NCBI RefSeq assembly: GCF_002080455.1
Contig: NZ_CP020555.1
Location: forward strand, 992,001 to 1,056,000
Direction: 5' to 3'
Origin: Streptomyces sp. Sge12
GTDB taxonomy: Bacteria; Actinomycetota; Actinomycetes; Streptomycetales; Streptomycetaceae
DNA: 64,000 nt
Shown here: piece after piece, positions 43,681-59,575 of the stretch
Layout: each line of letters starts with the position of its first letter
Position numbering within the stretch: position 1 is the first letter of the stretch
Position numbers and translations under genes: made by a program
Notes under the pieces: model-generated
Seen by the model: the letters and a program-made list of their open reading frames with translations, nothing else
Database searches by the model: none
Told to the model about the DNA's origin: nothing

Positions 43681-44670
43681 GTGTTACAGGCCGAGCTGTT
43701 ACGCCACAAGAGGATTGCCGTGGTGTACGGCCCCGTTTCCGAAGAGGACAGCCTCTACATTCGCAACGTACCGCGCGAGAAGTGGTCACTCGCCGGCATT
43801 CTGGGCGCCCTTGAGGGCCTCGGCCTGCACGCCGAGCATGTGGATCCCACAGACACGGACTTCATCGAGCGCATCCGGCTCTTCGACGTTGCCTTCCTGA
43901 ACGTGCACGGCCCGTACGGCGAGGACGGCAGGCTCCAGGGGCTGCTCGACTACCTCTCGATCCCCTATACCTCTTCCGGTGTCCTGGCCGGCAGCATCGG
44001 CATGGACAAGCTCGCCAGCAAGGCCGTGTTCAGCTACCTCGGAATACCCGTCCCACGGGCTGTGCCCGTCCCCCGTTCCCGGGCGGCCGAGGTGCCGGGC
44101 GACTTCTCGTTCCCCGCCATGCTCAAGGCCGTGGACGGCGGCAGCAGCGTCGGCATGGCCCTGGTCGGCGCCGCGGCAGACCTGCCCCACGAGGCCGAAG
44201 TCCTCAACAGCCGAGGGTTCAACCGGCTCTTCCTCGAGGAATACATCCACGGCCGGGCCGTCACCGTGAGCGTCATGGCCACGGAGTCGGGCCCGACAGC
44301 ACTGCCGCCGCTCGAGTTCGTCACCGAGTCCGAGTACTACGACGAGTCGACGAAACTCGGGGGCTCCGGGGCGCCGCACGTCGAATACCGCGTGCCGGAC
44401 CTGCCGCCCCACGAACTCAAGGACCTGACCGAGAAATCGAAGGCGGTCTACGAGTTCCTCGCCTGCCGCGGAGCCGTCCGGATCGACTACATGATCGACA
44501 ATCAGGGCGTCGCCTACGCCCTCGAGGTGAACACCATTCCGGGCCTGCAGGACCAGAGCAATCTGCCCGTTTCCTGCCGCCTCGAGGGCATCACCTACCC
44601 CGAACTCATCACGTCTCTTCTGGTGAACGCCGTCGAGAATGCCGCACCCGCTCCATGGACAGCCGAGTGA
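43681..44670 (+). CDS. D-alanine-D-alanine-ligase-like ATP-grasp enzyme
   Basis: 329 residues from a GTG with CAGGAGTC upstream. Ddl hallmarks are present: NVHGPYGEDGRLQGLLDYLS, IPYTSSGVLAGSIGMDKLAS, the ATP-grasp Lys in FPAMLKAVDGGSSVG, an omega loop with YYDESTK, and the C-terminal metal/ATP motif LEVNTIPGL. Ddl joins two D-Ala in wall precursor synthesis. Here, as the first gene of a biosynthetic operon, it may be an antibiotic-insensitive copy for self-resistance or a dipeptide-forming pathway enzyme. The loop with a Tyr is of Ddl rather than VanA type by my reading. Confidence 0.85.
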   Translation: MLQAELLRHKRIAVVYGPVSEEDSLYIRNVPREKWSLAGILGALEGLGLHAEHVDPTDTDFIERIRLFDVAFLNVHGPYGEDGRLQGLLDYLSIPYTSSGVLAGSIGMDKLASKAVFSYLGIPVPRAVPVPRSRAAEVPGDFSFPAMLKAVDGGSSVGMALVGAAADLPHEAEVLNSRGFNRLFLEEYIHGRAVTVSVMATESGPTALPPLEFVTESEYYDESTKLGGSGAPHVEYRVPDLPPHELKDLTEKSKAVYEFLACRGAVRIDYMIDNQGVAYALEVNTIPGLQDQSNLPVSCRLEGITYPELITSLLVNAVENAAPAPWTAE

Positions 44671-45944
44671 TCGCCAAGCTGCAACTGCTGCCACCTCCGG
44701 GCGGATTACGCCGGTTCGCCGTTGCCAACCTCATCAACACGGTCGGCAGCGGGCTGTACATCACCGGCGGCACCCTGTTCTTCACGAGGACCGTCGGACT
44801 GAGCGTCGAGCAAACGGCCCTCGGGCTGACGGTGGGCACCGGAGTGGGGCTCGCCCTGATGATGGTGTTCGGCCGGCTGGCCGACCGGTTCGGGCCCAAG
44901 CTCGTCTACGTGTCGCTGCTGGTGGTCCAGGCCGCGATGATGGCCGTGTTCACCCAGGTGCGCAGCTTCTCCTGGTTTCTCGTGGTCGCCACCATCAGCG
45001 GCATCGCAGATCGCGGCATCTCCGGCACCGTCGGCTCCCTGATCCACGCCATGAGCGACGGCGGCAACCGGATCACCGCCAGGGCGCAACTCAGGACCGC
45101 CACCAACGTCGGGCTGGGGCTGGGCACGCTGATCGCCGGCGCCGCACTGCTGGTGGACACTCCGCAGGCCTACACGTTCGTGGTGGCGGGCAACGCCGTC
45201 CTCTTCACTGCCGCCGCCTCGATGCTGGCCGGAGTGCACGTCGCGCACCACCGGGGGCCCCGCGCCGCAGCGGTCGGCGCCCGCGCACCGGGCCCGCTGC
45301 GCGACACCCGCTATCTCGCCGTCACCGCGGCCAACGGACTGCTGGCGCTGCACGCCAGCGTGCTGAGCTTCGCTCTGCCGCTCTGGGTCGCCGACCACAC
45401 CGACGCACCCAAGTGGTCCATCGCCATGGTGATGATCGTCAACACGGTCATCGTGGTCCTCCTCCAGGTTCGGGTCAGCCGGCGGGCGAGTGCCGTACCC
45501 CAGGCGGCCCGGATGGCGCGGCTGACCGGTGTCGTGCTCGCTGCGGCCTGCCTGACCCTGGCGGCCACGGAGTCCCTGGGGCCCGTCCTCTGCATCGCCG
45601 TTCTCCTCCTGTGGACCGTGATCTACACGGCCGGCGAGTTGTGGCAGACGTCCGCGGAGTTCTGCTTCGGGTTCGAGCTGGCCTCCGACGACGCACAGGG
45701 CGCCTACCAGAGCGTCTTCGCACTGGGGCCGGGCGTGATGCGCGCCCTCGCCCCGACCCTGCTCGCCACGCTGATCCTGGGGAACGGAACCGCAGGATGG
45801 ATCGTGCTCGCGGGGTTCTTCGTCGTGTCCGGCTTCCTGGCGTCGACGGCGGCACTGGCCGCGAACCGCAACCGGCACGCATTTCGACGTCCGGCCGCCA
45901 CCCCCATGACGCTGCCCTCAGATCGGAGCGTCCCGTCCTCGTGA
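44655..45944 (+). CDS. MFS transporter
   Basis: 429 residues, starting 16 bases inside the preceding gene. Twelve membrane segments in two six-helix halves separated by a cytoplasmic loop (about 200-215). The loop motif between helices 2 and 3 is GRLADRFGPK, typical of MFS drug/proton exporters. The next gene starts on its stop (GTGA). It probably exports the product of the operon or confers resistance; the second MFS gene at 61921 may share the task. Confidence 0.88.
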   Translation: MDSRVIAKLQLLPPPGGLRRFAVANLINTVGSGLYITGGTLFFTRTVGLSVEQTALGLTVGTGVGLALMMVFGRLADRFGPKLVYVSLLVVQAAMMAVFTQVRSFSWFLVVATISGIADRGISGTVGSLIHAMSDGGNRITARAQLRTATNVGLGLGTLIAGAALLVDTPQAYTFVVAGNAVLFTAAASMLAGVHVAHHRGPRAAAVGARAPGPLRDTRYLAVTAANGLLALHASVLSFALPLWVADHTDAPKWSIAMVMIVNTVIVVLLQVRVSRRASAVPQAARMARLTGVVLAAACLTLAATESLGPVLCIAVLLLWTVIYTAGELWQTSAEFCFGFELASDDAQGAYQSVFALGPGVMRALAPTLLATLILGNGTAGWIVLAGFFVVSGFLASTAALAANRNRHAFRRPAATPMTLPSDRSVPSS

Positions 45945-46609
45945 AGTCCCCAGCACGGAGCACCAAGGTGACCACACCCCTTCCCGTCCAGCGCTATCCC
46001 CAGCACTTCACCGCCGCGGAGCAGTCCGACACCGCCTTTCCCTGGCCCTCGGGCGGTCCGGAGGTCTGGGGGGAGAAGTGCTGCGGACTCGCCTGTCTGC
46101 GCATGATCCTCGACCACCACGGCCTGCCGGTCCCGTCCCAGCGGCACCTGTTGAGGGAGGGACTGGAGCAGGGCGCCTACACGCCCAAGGGGTGGATCCA
46201 CCGCGGCCTGGTCGATGTCGCCGGCCTGCACGGGCTGTCCGGCGCGGCAGTGCCCTTCAGCTTCCCCGCGCAGTTGCAGAGCATCGCCGAGGCGGGACTG
46301 CCGAGCATCGTGTCGGCCAGCTTCCGGTTTCCCGAGGACGGCCGCAAGGGCGGACATCTCGTGGTGTTCCGCGGCGAGGCCGTCAAGGACGGCCAACGGT
46401 ACGCGGCGTTCGCCGACCCGTCCCGCTGGGGTGCCGACCACACGGAGCTGCCCGCCGAACGGTTCTGGGCGAGCTGGACGGGCCGGGCCGTGGTCCTGTG
46501 GCCGCAGGACCGGCCGGCCGCGTGGATCGCCGACGCCGTCGGTCCGGACCTGGCGGACCTGCTCGGGATCTCTCCCGGGTCCGAGGCGCTGGTCGGGGAG
46601 GCCCGGTGA
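45941..46609 (+). CDS. C39-like cysteine-protease-fold protein
   Basis: 222 residues from a GTG on the MFS stop; a second GTG at 45968 has GGAG upstream and is an alternative. The papain-like pattern is visible: Cys in WGEKCCGLACLRMILDHHG near residue 47, His in KGGHLVVFRG near 139 and Asp in FADPSRWG about 20 residues later. No signal peptide, so it acts inside the cell and is not a bacteriocin leader peptidase of the ABC-fused type. In a cluster whose NRPS lacks a thioesterase it might release or transfer the peptide; that is inference. Confidence 0.75.
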   Translation: MKSPARSTKVTTPLPVQRYPQHFTAAEQSDTAFPWPSGGPEVWGEKCCGLACLRMILDHHGLPVPSQRHLLREGLEQGAYTPKGWIHRGLVDVAGLHGLSGAAVPFSFPAQLQSIAEAGLPSIVSASFRFPEDGRKGGHLVVFRGEAVKDGQRYAAFADPSRWGADHTELPAERFWASWTGRAVVLWPQDRPAAWIADAVGPDLADLLGISPGSEALVGEAR

Positions 46610-47763
46610 ACATCGACGTGGTGAAGAGTCTCGACGGTGTCGACAGGGACGCATGGGACGCCCTGTCGGGCGGCTCGTTCTATGCGGGGCATGCCTGGAC
46701 GAGGTACCAGGAGGCGGATCCCGGATCGTCCGTGCGCTACGTGCTGGTCCGTGAGGGCGACGGTCAGCTCGTCGCGGGAGTCCCGGTGTACCTCGTGGAC
46801 TCCGAGGCGAGCGCCATGTACGACCCCGCACGGCTGTTTCCCGACCTGCCGCAGCAGAGTCGGGCCATGGGACGCACCGTGCTGGCGGGTAACCGGCGCG
46901 GTTACGCCAACCGCATCCTCACGGATGCCGGAGCGGACGCGGATCCGGAGCGGAAGCGGCACCTCACCGGTCAGCTCGTCGACGCCGTCAACCGGATCGC
47001 GGCGGAAGAGGCCGACGGGCACGCGTGGTGGCTGTACCTGGGCGATGCCGATGCCGAAGCCCTGTTGTCGTTCGGTGCGGGATCTCCGCCCAGGCTGCTC
47101 GCCGCGGACTGCGCCATCGCGCTGCCCGGGACGTCCTTCGAGGACTACCTGCAGTCCGGATCGAGCAACATGAGACGGCAGATCCGCAAGGACCGCGACG
47201 CGTTCCGTGCGGCCGGCTACACCTGCTCGGAGATTCCGTTCTCCGCCTGCTGGGACGAGATCAGTCCCCTCATCGCCTCCCACCAGCAGCACCACGGCGA
47301 GCGGTCCGGCACCGACTTCATCCGTGCCCTGATGCGCGGCCAGGCGGAGGCGACCGCCGACGCCGGTGTCGTGCACGCCTGCCGCAAGGACGGCGGGATG
47401 GTCGGCTGCACCCTCACCTATGTGACGCCCCACGAAGTCTCCTCCAGGGCCTACGGGTTCGACTACCGGCGCCCCGCGGTGGCGGCCGAGTACTTCGAAC
47501 TCCTCTACTACCGGCCGATGGAAGCGGCCTATCGGGCCGGCGCGTCCCGCCTGCACCTGGGAATCGGCACCCTGCAGCCGAAGATCCGTCGCGGCGCCGA
47601 GGTCTCCCTGCTGTGGGGTGTACGGACCGGGGTGGCCGACGGCGGCGACTCCGGGACGGCACGCGCCCGCAACGCCGTCCGGTGGCAGCAGCTCGCCGAC
47701 GACATGGGCGGCGCCGCCGAGCGGACCGCATCCGCATCCCGCTTCCTCGCCGATGCGCTGTGA
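46606..47763 (+). CDS. FemAB-like / GNAT-fold aminoacyl- or acyltransferase
   Basis: 385 residues, GTG overlapping the C39-like stop. The second half has the FemAB-like pattern SNMRRQIRKDRDAFRAAGY near residue 190 followed by a GNAT-like beta strand block (GMVGCTLTYVTP, YGFDYRR). The N-terminal half is a related, degenerate GNAT lobe. FemX-type relatives use aminoacyl-tRNA to extend peptides; PacB of pacidamycin synthesis is an example of such an enzyme in a peptide antibiotic cluster. Whether this protein uses aminoacyl-tRNA or acyl-CoA is open. Confidence 0.75.
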   Translation: MNIDVVKSLDGVDRDAWDALSGGSFYAGHAWTRYQEADPGSSVRYVLVREGDGQLVAGVPVYLVDSEASAMYDPARLFPDLPQQSRAMGRTVLAGNRRGYANRILTDAGADADPERKRHLTGQLVDAVNRIAAEEADGHAWWLYLGDADAEALLSFGAGSPPRLLAADCAIALPGTSFEDYLQSGSSNMRRQIRKDRDAFRAAGYTCSEIPFSACWDEISPLIASHQQHHGERSGTDFIRALMRGQAEATADAGVVHACRKDGGMVGCTLTYVTPHEVSSRAYGFDYRRPAVAAEYFELLYYRPMEAAYRAGASRLHLGIGTLQPKIRRGAEVSLLWGVRTGVADGGDSGTARARNAVRWQQLADDMGGAAERTASASRFLADAL

Positions 47764-47795
47764 CGTCTGATCCATATTCCAGAGAAAGGCAGATC

Positions 47796-49061
47796 ATGCC
47801 CGCGCACAACGCCTGGGTCGTGTTCGTGGAGTTGCACACGCTGCCCGGCGGCGGCAGCGGTCGGCTGGCGGCCGGCGGTGCCATCACGGCTCCCGCCCGT
47901 GCCCAGCTCGAGGCAGCCCGGCGACTCGGTTTCCGCACAGCGGTCGCCGCATCCGACACAACCAGCTACGGCAATCAGTTCGATGACGTGGTCGACGCAT
48001 GGCTGGTGACCAACACCTCGGACGCCGCCACCGTCGTACACGTGCTCAAGGTACTGACCGGCGGGATCGCAGCCGTGTTCAGTTCCGTGGACAGCTTCGT
48101 CCGGACGGCGGCCGCGGTCGCCGCGAAGCTCGGCCTCGCCGGACCCCAGCCGCTGGGGTCCGGCATCGCCCGGGACAAGGCGGTGGCCCGGGCAGCCCTG
48201 GCCTCGGCCGGGCTCCCGGACATCCGGTGGGGGGTCAAGTCCGCGTACGCCCAGGACCTGGAGTCGCCGATCGGCTACCCGTGCATCGTCAAGCCCGTGG
48301 ACGGTGCCTCCAGTTGGGACGTCGTCCTGGCCGAGGACGTGCACGCCGTGCGCGACGTGGCGGCCCGGCACCTGGAGCGGGCGTACGGCAGGCGCGTGCG
48401 CCCGCAGCGCAGGCTGCTGTTCGAGGAGGTCCTCGTCGGCCCGCTGTTCAGCGCCGAGGGATTCGTTGACGCGGGCGAGCTGCGCATCATCGGGTACTCG
48501 GACCGCGTGATGTCCGCTCCGCCCCGGTTCGTGGAACTCGCTGTCCGCTTCTCCGCCGAGCGCCCCTTCCCCGGTGCGGACGACTACGTGGCGCAGACGC
48601 TGGCAGCCCTGGAGTACGACTTCGGCGCCTTCCACCTCGAGTTCATTCTGACGGAGGACGGGCCGCGGCTGGTCGAACTCAATCCGCGCTTCGTCGGCGC
48701 CGGCGTTCAGCACGCCATCGGCGAGCTGACGGGTGTCCTGCCCGCCGACCTGCTGGTGGCGAAGCTGACGGGCAGCCCCGTGCCCGAATTCGCCTTCGAG
48801 GGAGCGGTCACGGAGCTGTACCTGACGGCTCCGTCCTCCGGACGGCTGGACGACGTGCACGGGCTGGACGAAGCGGTGGCCGTGGAGGGCTGCCGGGCTG
48901 CCGGCCTCTACGTCGCCCTCGGCGACGAGGTCAGCAGTGGGATCGAGTCCAACAGCCAGTACATCGGCTACGTGCACGCCGTCGGACGCTCCCGCGAGGA
49001 GTCGTACGCGATCGCCGTGGAGTCGGCGTCGCGCATCTCCTACGGGATCCGAGAGCGATGA
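47796..49061 (+). CDS. ATP-grasp carboxylate-amine ligase
   Basis: 421 residues from the ATG at 47796 with AGAAAGG upstream. ATP-grasp landmarks: IGYPCIVKPVDGASSWDV (ATP Lys), LLFEEVLVGPLFSAEG, DFGAFHLEFI and the metal-binding LVELNPRFVGAG. The family joins a carboxylate, through an acyl-phosphate, to an amine, often making dipeptides. It lies 33 bases before the NRPS and shares the domain plan of the ATP-grasp at 58274, but is clearly a different paralogue. The substrate is unknown. Confidence 0.85.
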   Translation: MPAHNAWVVFVELHTLPGGGSGRLAAGGAITAPARAQLEAARRLGFRTAVAASDTTSYGNQFDDVVDAWLVTNTSDAATVVHVLKVLTGGIAAVFSSVDSFVRTAAAVAAKLGLAGPQPLGSGIARDKAVARAALASAGLPDIRWGVKSAYAQDLESPIGYPCIVKPVDGASSWDVVLAEDVHAVRDVAARHLERAYGRRVRPQRRLLFEEVLVGPLFSAEGFVDAGELRIIGYSDRVMSAPPRFVELAVRFSAERPFPGADDYVAQTLAALEYDFGAFHLEFILTEDGPRLVELNPRFVGAGVQHAIGELTGVLPADLLVAKLTGSPVPEFAFEGAVTELYLTAPSSGRLDDVHGLDEAVAVEGCRAAGLYVALGDEVSSGIESNSQYIGYVHAVGRSREESYAIAVESASRISYGIRER

Positions 49062-49094
49062 ACGCCGGAACGCCGACACACCGGGAGCGCTGAC

Positions 49095-56326
<7,232 letters not shown>

Positions 56327-56330
<4 letters not shown>

Positions 56331-57226
56331 GCGGCAACGACGGGCGGACAGGCCGCGCCTCCGCCCCCGTACATCACGGGGAGATACTCCAGGGTGTCTT
56401 CGCCCACCAGGGGAACCTGCACAGGGGCCTGGTCACGCTCCCCTGTGCCCTGTATTCCGTCCGGGCGTCCTTCACGCCGGGCAGAGCCTGCCTGACCGTG
56501 TTCCCCCGGTGGAAGAGCAAGGCGAAACGGGCCGCGGAACTCGCCCTCGCCGAACTCGGACTGCCGGCACACGGGCACTTGGGGGTCTCCGACGACGTGC
56601 CGCTGCGCCGTGGCTTCGGTTCGTCCACGGGGGACGTCCTGGCCTCGATCGGCGCGGTCCAGGAAGCGTTCTCCTCGCCGCTGCCCACAGCGACGGTCGC
56701 ACGGCTGGCCGTCAAGGCGGAGGGGGCCTCGGACTCCGTGATGTTCACGTCCACCACGGTGCTCTTCGCGCACCGTGATGGTGAGGTCATCGAGGACTTC
56801 GGCTATCCCCTGCCGCCTCTGCGTGTCCTGGGGTTCGGCTCCGCTCCGGGCTCCACGGGGGACGGGGTGGACACGCTGGCCCTGCCATCCACCCGGTACA
56901 GCCCCGAGGAGGTGCGGCGCTTCGCCGAACTCCGGACGGTGCTGCGCCGGGCCGTCCTCACCAAGGACGTCGGACTCCTCGGGGAGGTGGCGACCGCCAG
57001 TGCCCGGATCAATCAGCACCGTCTCCCGATCCCCCGGTTCGAACGCCTCCTGTCGATCGCCGAGGAAGCCGGAGCGGTCGGTGTGCAGACGGCCCACAGC
57101 GGTGACATCGCCGGCCTCCTCTTCGACCGGGACGACCTCGCCGTCGACAGCAGAACGATGCACGCGCAGGGACTCCTGCGCGACGCCGGAATGATCGAGC
57201 ACTGGGAGTTCTCCACCGATGACTGA
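56327..57226 (+). CDS. GHMP kinase, L-threonine kinase (PduX)-like
   Basis: 299 residues from a GTG on the NRPS stop (GTGA). The N-terminus [13 protein letters not shown] matches the GELLQG block of PduX-type threonine kinases. The GHMP ATP loop is [20 protein letters not shown] near residue 88, and the third motif is [15 protein letters not shown] near 262. PduX converts L-Thr to O-phospho-L-Thr. In this operon it would prime threonine (or serine) for beta-replacement by the PLP enzyme encoded next, which overlaps it by eight bases. Confidence 0.85.
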
Positions 57227-58277
57227 GACGACATCACCTCATGCCCCGAAGGCATACGCATCGATCATCGAGGCCACCGAGCTGCCCCGCATCATCCACG
57301 TCACCGACAACCTCTACGCGGCCGCCTTCAGCCTGATGAAACTGCTGCCGGCCCGCTTCATCGTCGACCGGGCCGAACGCGCCGGACTCCTCACCCCAGG
57401 GACACCGGTCATCGAGACGTCGTCCGGCACCTTCGCCCTGGGACTGGCGATGGTCTGCGCACAGCGCGGCTATCCACTCACCATCGTCGGCGACCCTGCG
57501 ATCGACCGCGACCTGCGGAACCGGCTGGAGATGCTCGGCACGAAGGTCGTGATCGTCCACGACGAAGGGCAGGCCGGCGGCATCCAGGGCGCGCGCCTGG
57601 CCCGCGTGACGGAGCTGCGGCGGGAACACCCCGACAGCTTCGTACCGGGCCAGTACGACAACCCCGACAACCCGGCGGCGTACGCGGCCGTGGGCGACCT
57701 TGTCGCCCAGTCCCTCGGTGCCCTCGACTGCCTGGTCGGCCCGGTGGGCTCGGGCGGCTCGACGTGCGGGATCGCCGCCTCCCTGCGACGCGGCGACCAC
57801 GATCCGCGCCTGATAGGCGTGGACACCCACGGTTCCGTCATCTTCGGCGCCCCCGAGGGGCACCGGGTCCTGCGGGGCCTCGGCAGCAGCATCGTCCCCG
57901 GCAACGTCGAGCACGCGGCGTACGACGAGGTCCACTGGGTCGCGCCCGGCGAGGCCTTCCACGCCACCCGCGAGCTGTACCGCCGGCACGGCCTGTTCAT
58001 GGGTCCGACCAGCGGTGCCTCCTTCCAGGTCGCATCCTGGTGGGCCCGGCAGCACCCGGCCGAGAAGGTGCTGATGGTGCTGCCCGACGAGGGGTACCGC
58101 TACCAGTCCACCGTCTACGACGACTCCTGGCTCCGCGCGCAGGGCATCGTCGCCGCTCCCGGCGACCGGGGTCCGCGTCTGGTCGACGAGCCCGCTGACG
58201 CCGGCCGGACGTGGTCGAGGCTGTTGTGGGACCGGCGCGGCCGCGCGACCGCCGTCGCACCGGCGGTGGCCTCGTGA
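57219..58277 (+). CDS. Cysteine-synthase-fold PLP-dependent protein
   Basis: 352 residues. The type II PLP fold is evident: IETSSGTFALGLAMV corresponds to the substrate loop TSGNTGIGLA, and the phosphate-binding GPVGSGGSTCG lies near residue 174. Where relatives have S-x-K-D-R with the PLP lysine, this protein has RFIVDRAERAG; the nearest Lys is four to six positions earlier in SLMKLLPARF. It is predicted to replace the phosphate of O-phosphothreonine with an amine such as aspartate. If it truly lacks the lysine, its chemistry is unusual. It overlaps both neighbours. Confidence 0.85.
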   Translation: MTETTSPHAPKAYASIIEATELPRIIHVTDNLYAAAFSLMKLLPARFIVDRAERAGLLTPGTPVIETSSGTFALGLAMVCAQRGYPLTIVGDPAIDRDLRNRLEMLGTKVVIVHDEGQAGGIQGARLARVTELRREHPDSFVPGQYDNPDNPAAYAAVGDLVAQSLGALDCLVGPVGSGGSTCGIAASLRRGDHDPRLIGVDTHGSVIFGAPEGHRVLRGLGSSIVPGNVEHAAYDEVHWVAPGEAFHATRELYRRHGLFMGPTSGASFQVASWWARQHPAEKVLMVLPDEGYRYQSTVYDDSWLRAQGIVAAPGDRGPRLVDEPADAGRTWSRLLWDRRGRATAVAPAVAS

Positions 58278-59575
58278 CGCGGCCCGTCCTGCTCCTCGTC
58301 GAGAGCAACACGACGGGCAGCGGCAGGCAGTTCGCGCGCTGCGCGGCGGACCTGGGGCTCCGGCCGGTCCTCGTCGGCGCAGACCCGGGCCGCTACCCCT
58401 ACGCCGCCGAGGGCGGGTTGCGCGTCGAGGTCGCGGACACCTCGGACGAGCGCGCGGTGCTCGCCGTCGCGCGCTCTCTCGACCGGGAGGCAGGGCTCGC
58501 GGGCGTCACGTCGAGCTCCGAGTACTTCGTGGCGACCGCCGCAGCCGTCGCGCGGGCCTTCGGCCTGCCGGGTCCGGACGCAGCTGCCGTGCGCGCCTGC
58601 CGCAACAAGGGGCGCCAACGGGCCCTGCTGCAGGCAGGCGGCGTGCCGGTGCCTCGGTTCGCCCTCGTACGCAACCAGCGCGAGGCGGTCCTCGCCGCCG
58701 AGGAGATCGGTTACCCGGTGGTGCTCAAGCCGGTGCTGGGCTCGGGAAGCCTCGGCGTACGGCTGTGCGCGGACCCGGACGCGGCTGCGGCGCACGCAGC
58801 GGCCCTGACCTCGGCGGCCGTCGACGGGCGGGTGGCGGCGAGTGCCCGCGACGTGCTCGTCGAGGAGTACCTGCGGGGCGCCGAGTACTCGGTGGAGGTG
58901 TTCGGCCGTACGGTCGTGGTCGTGGTCGCCAAGCAGCTGGGACCGCTGCCGGACTTCGTCGAGTACGGGCACGTACTGCCGGCCGCACTGCCGGCCGGGG
59001 ACTCCCGCCGCCTGGGGGACACGGCGGTACGGGCCGTACAGGCGCTCGGTCTGGGCTGGGGTGCGGCGCACGTGGAACTGCGCCAGGACGGTGACGACGT
59101 CCACGTGATCGAGGTCAATCCCCGGCTTGCCGGCGGCATGATCCCCGATCTGGCCGGCCGGGCCCTCGGCGTCGACCTGGTGGCCTGCCAGGTGCGCGCG
59201 GCCGTCGGGCTCGCTCCTGCGCTCCGGCCGGCAGGTACGCCCCGCGCCGCCGCCATCCGCTTCCTCACCGCCGACGCTCCGGGGGCGCTCGCGGGTGCGG
59301 ACGCGCGGACCGCCGCCCTGGACGCGGCCCTCGCCACCGCAGGCGTCGAAGCGGCCGCCCTCTACCGCGGGCCCGGGGAAGCGGTCGCCCCCGCACACGA
59401 CTTCCGCGGCCGCATCGGCCACGTCATCGCGGTCGCGCCTGACACCTCCGCCGCCGCCCGTGCCGCCGCCCAGGGCCTCGGTGAACTGTCCACGGCCCTG
59501 GACCACTCGAACCGGGGCGGGACGGACCGAGGCGGGACGAACGCCGCCCGAACGAAGGGGAAGACACGTCCATGA
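58274..59575 (+). CDS. ATP-grasp carboxylate-amine ligase
   Basis: 433 residues from a GTG on the previous stop. ATP-grasp motifs: IGYPVVLKPVLGSGSLGVRL (ATP loop and Lys), VLVEEYLRGAEYSVEV, GWGAAHVELR and VIEVNPRLAGGM (metal ligands). The C-terminal 80 residues are an extra domain of the kind found after the ligase core in amino-acid ligases. ATP-grasp genes occur next to argininosuccinate-lyase homologues in several amino-acid-forming cassettes. It could couple the diamino acid to another acid, or supply the amine adduct. Confidence 0.87.
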   Translation: MTRPVLLLVESNTTGSGRQFARCAADLGLRPVLVGADPGRYPYAAEGGLRVEVADTSDERAVLAVARSLDREAGLAGVTSSSEYFVATAAAVARAFGLPGPDAAAVRACRNKGRQRALLQAGGVPVPRFALVRNQREAVLAAEEIGYPVVLKPVLGSGSLGVRLCADPDAAAAHAAALTSAAVDGRVAASARDVLVEEYLRGAEYSVEVFGRTVVVVVAKQLGPLPDFVEYGHVLPAALPAGDSRRLGDTAVRAVQALGLGWGAAHVELRQDGDDVHVIEVNPRLAGGMIPDLAGRALGVDLVACQVRAAVGLAPALRPAGTPRAAAIRFLTADAPGALAGADARTAALDAALATAGVEAAALYRGPGEAVAPAHDFRGRIGHVIAVAPDTSAAARAAAQGLGELSTALDHSNRGGTDRGGTNAARTKGKTRP

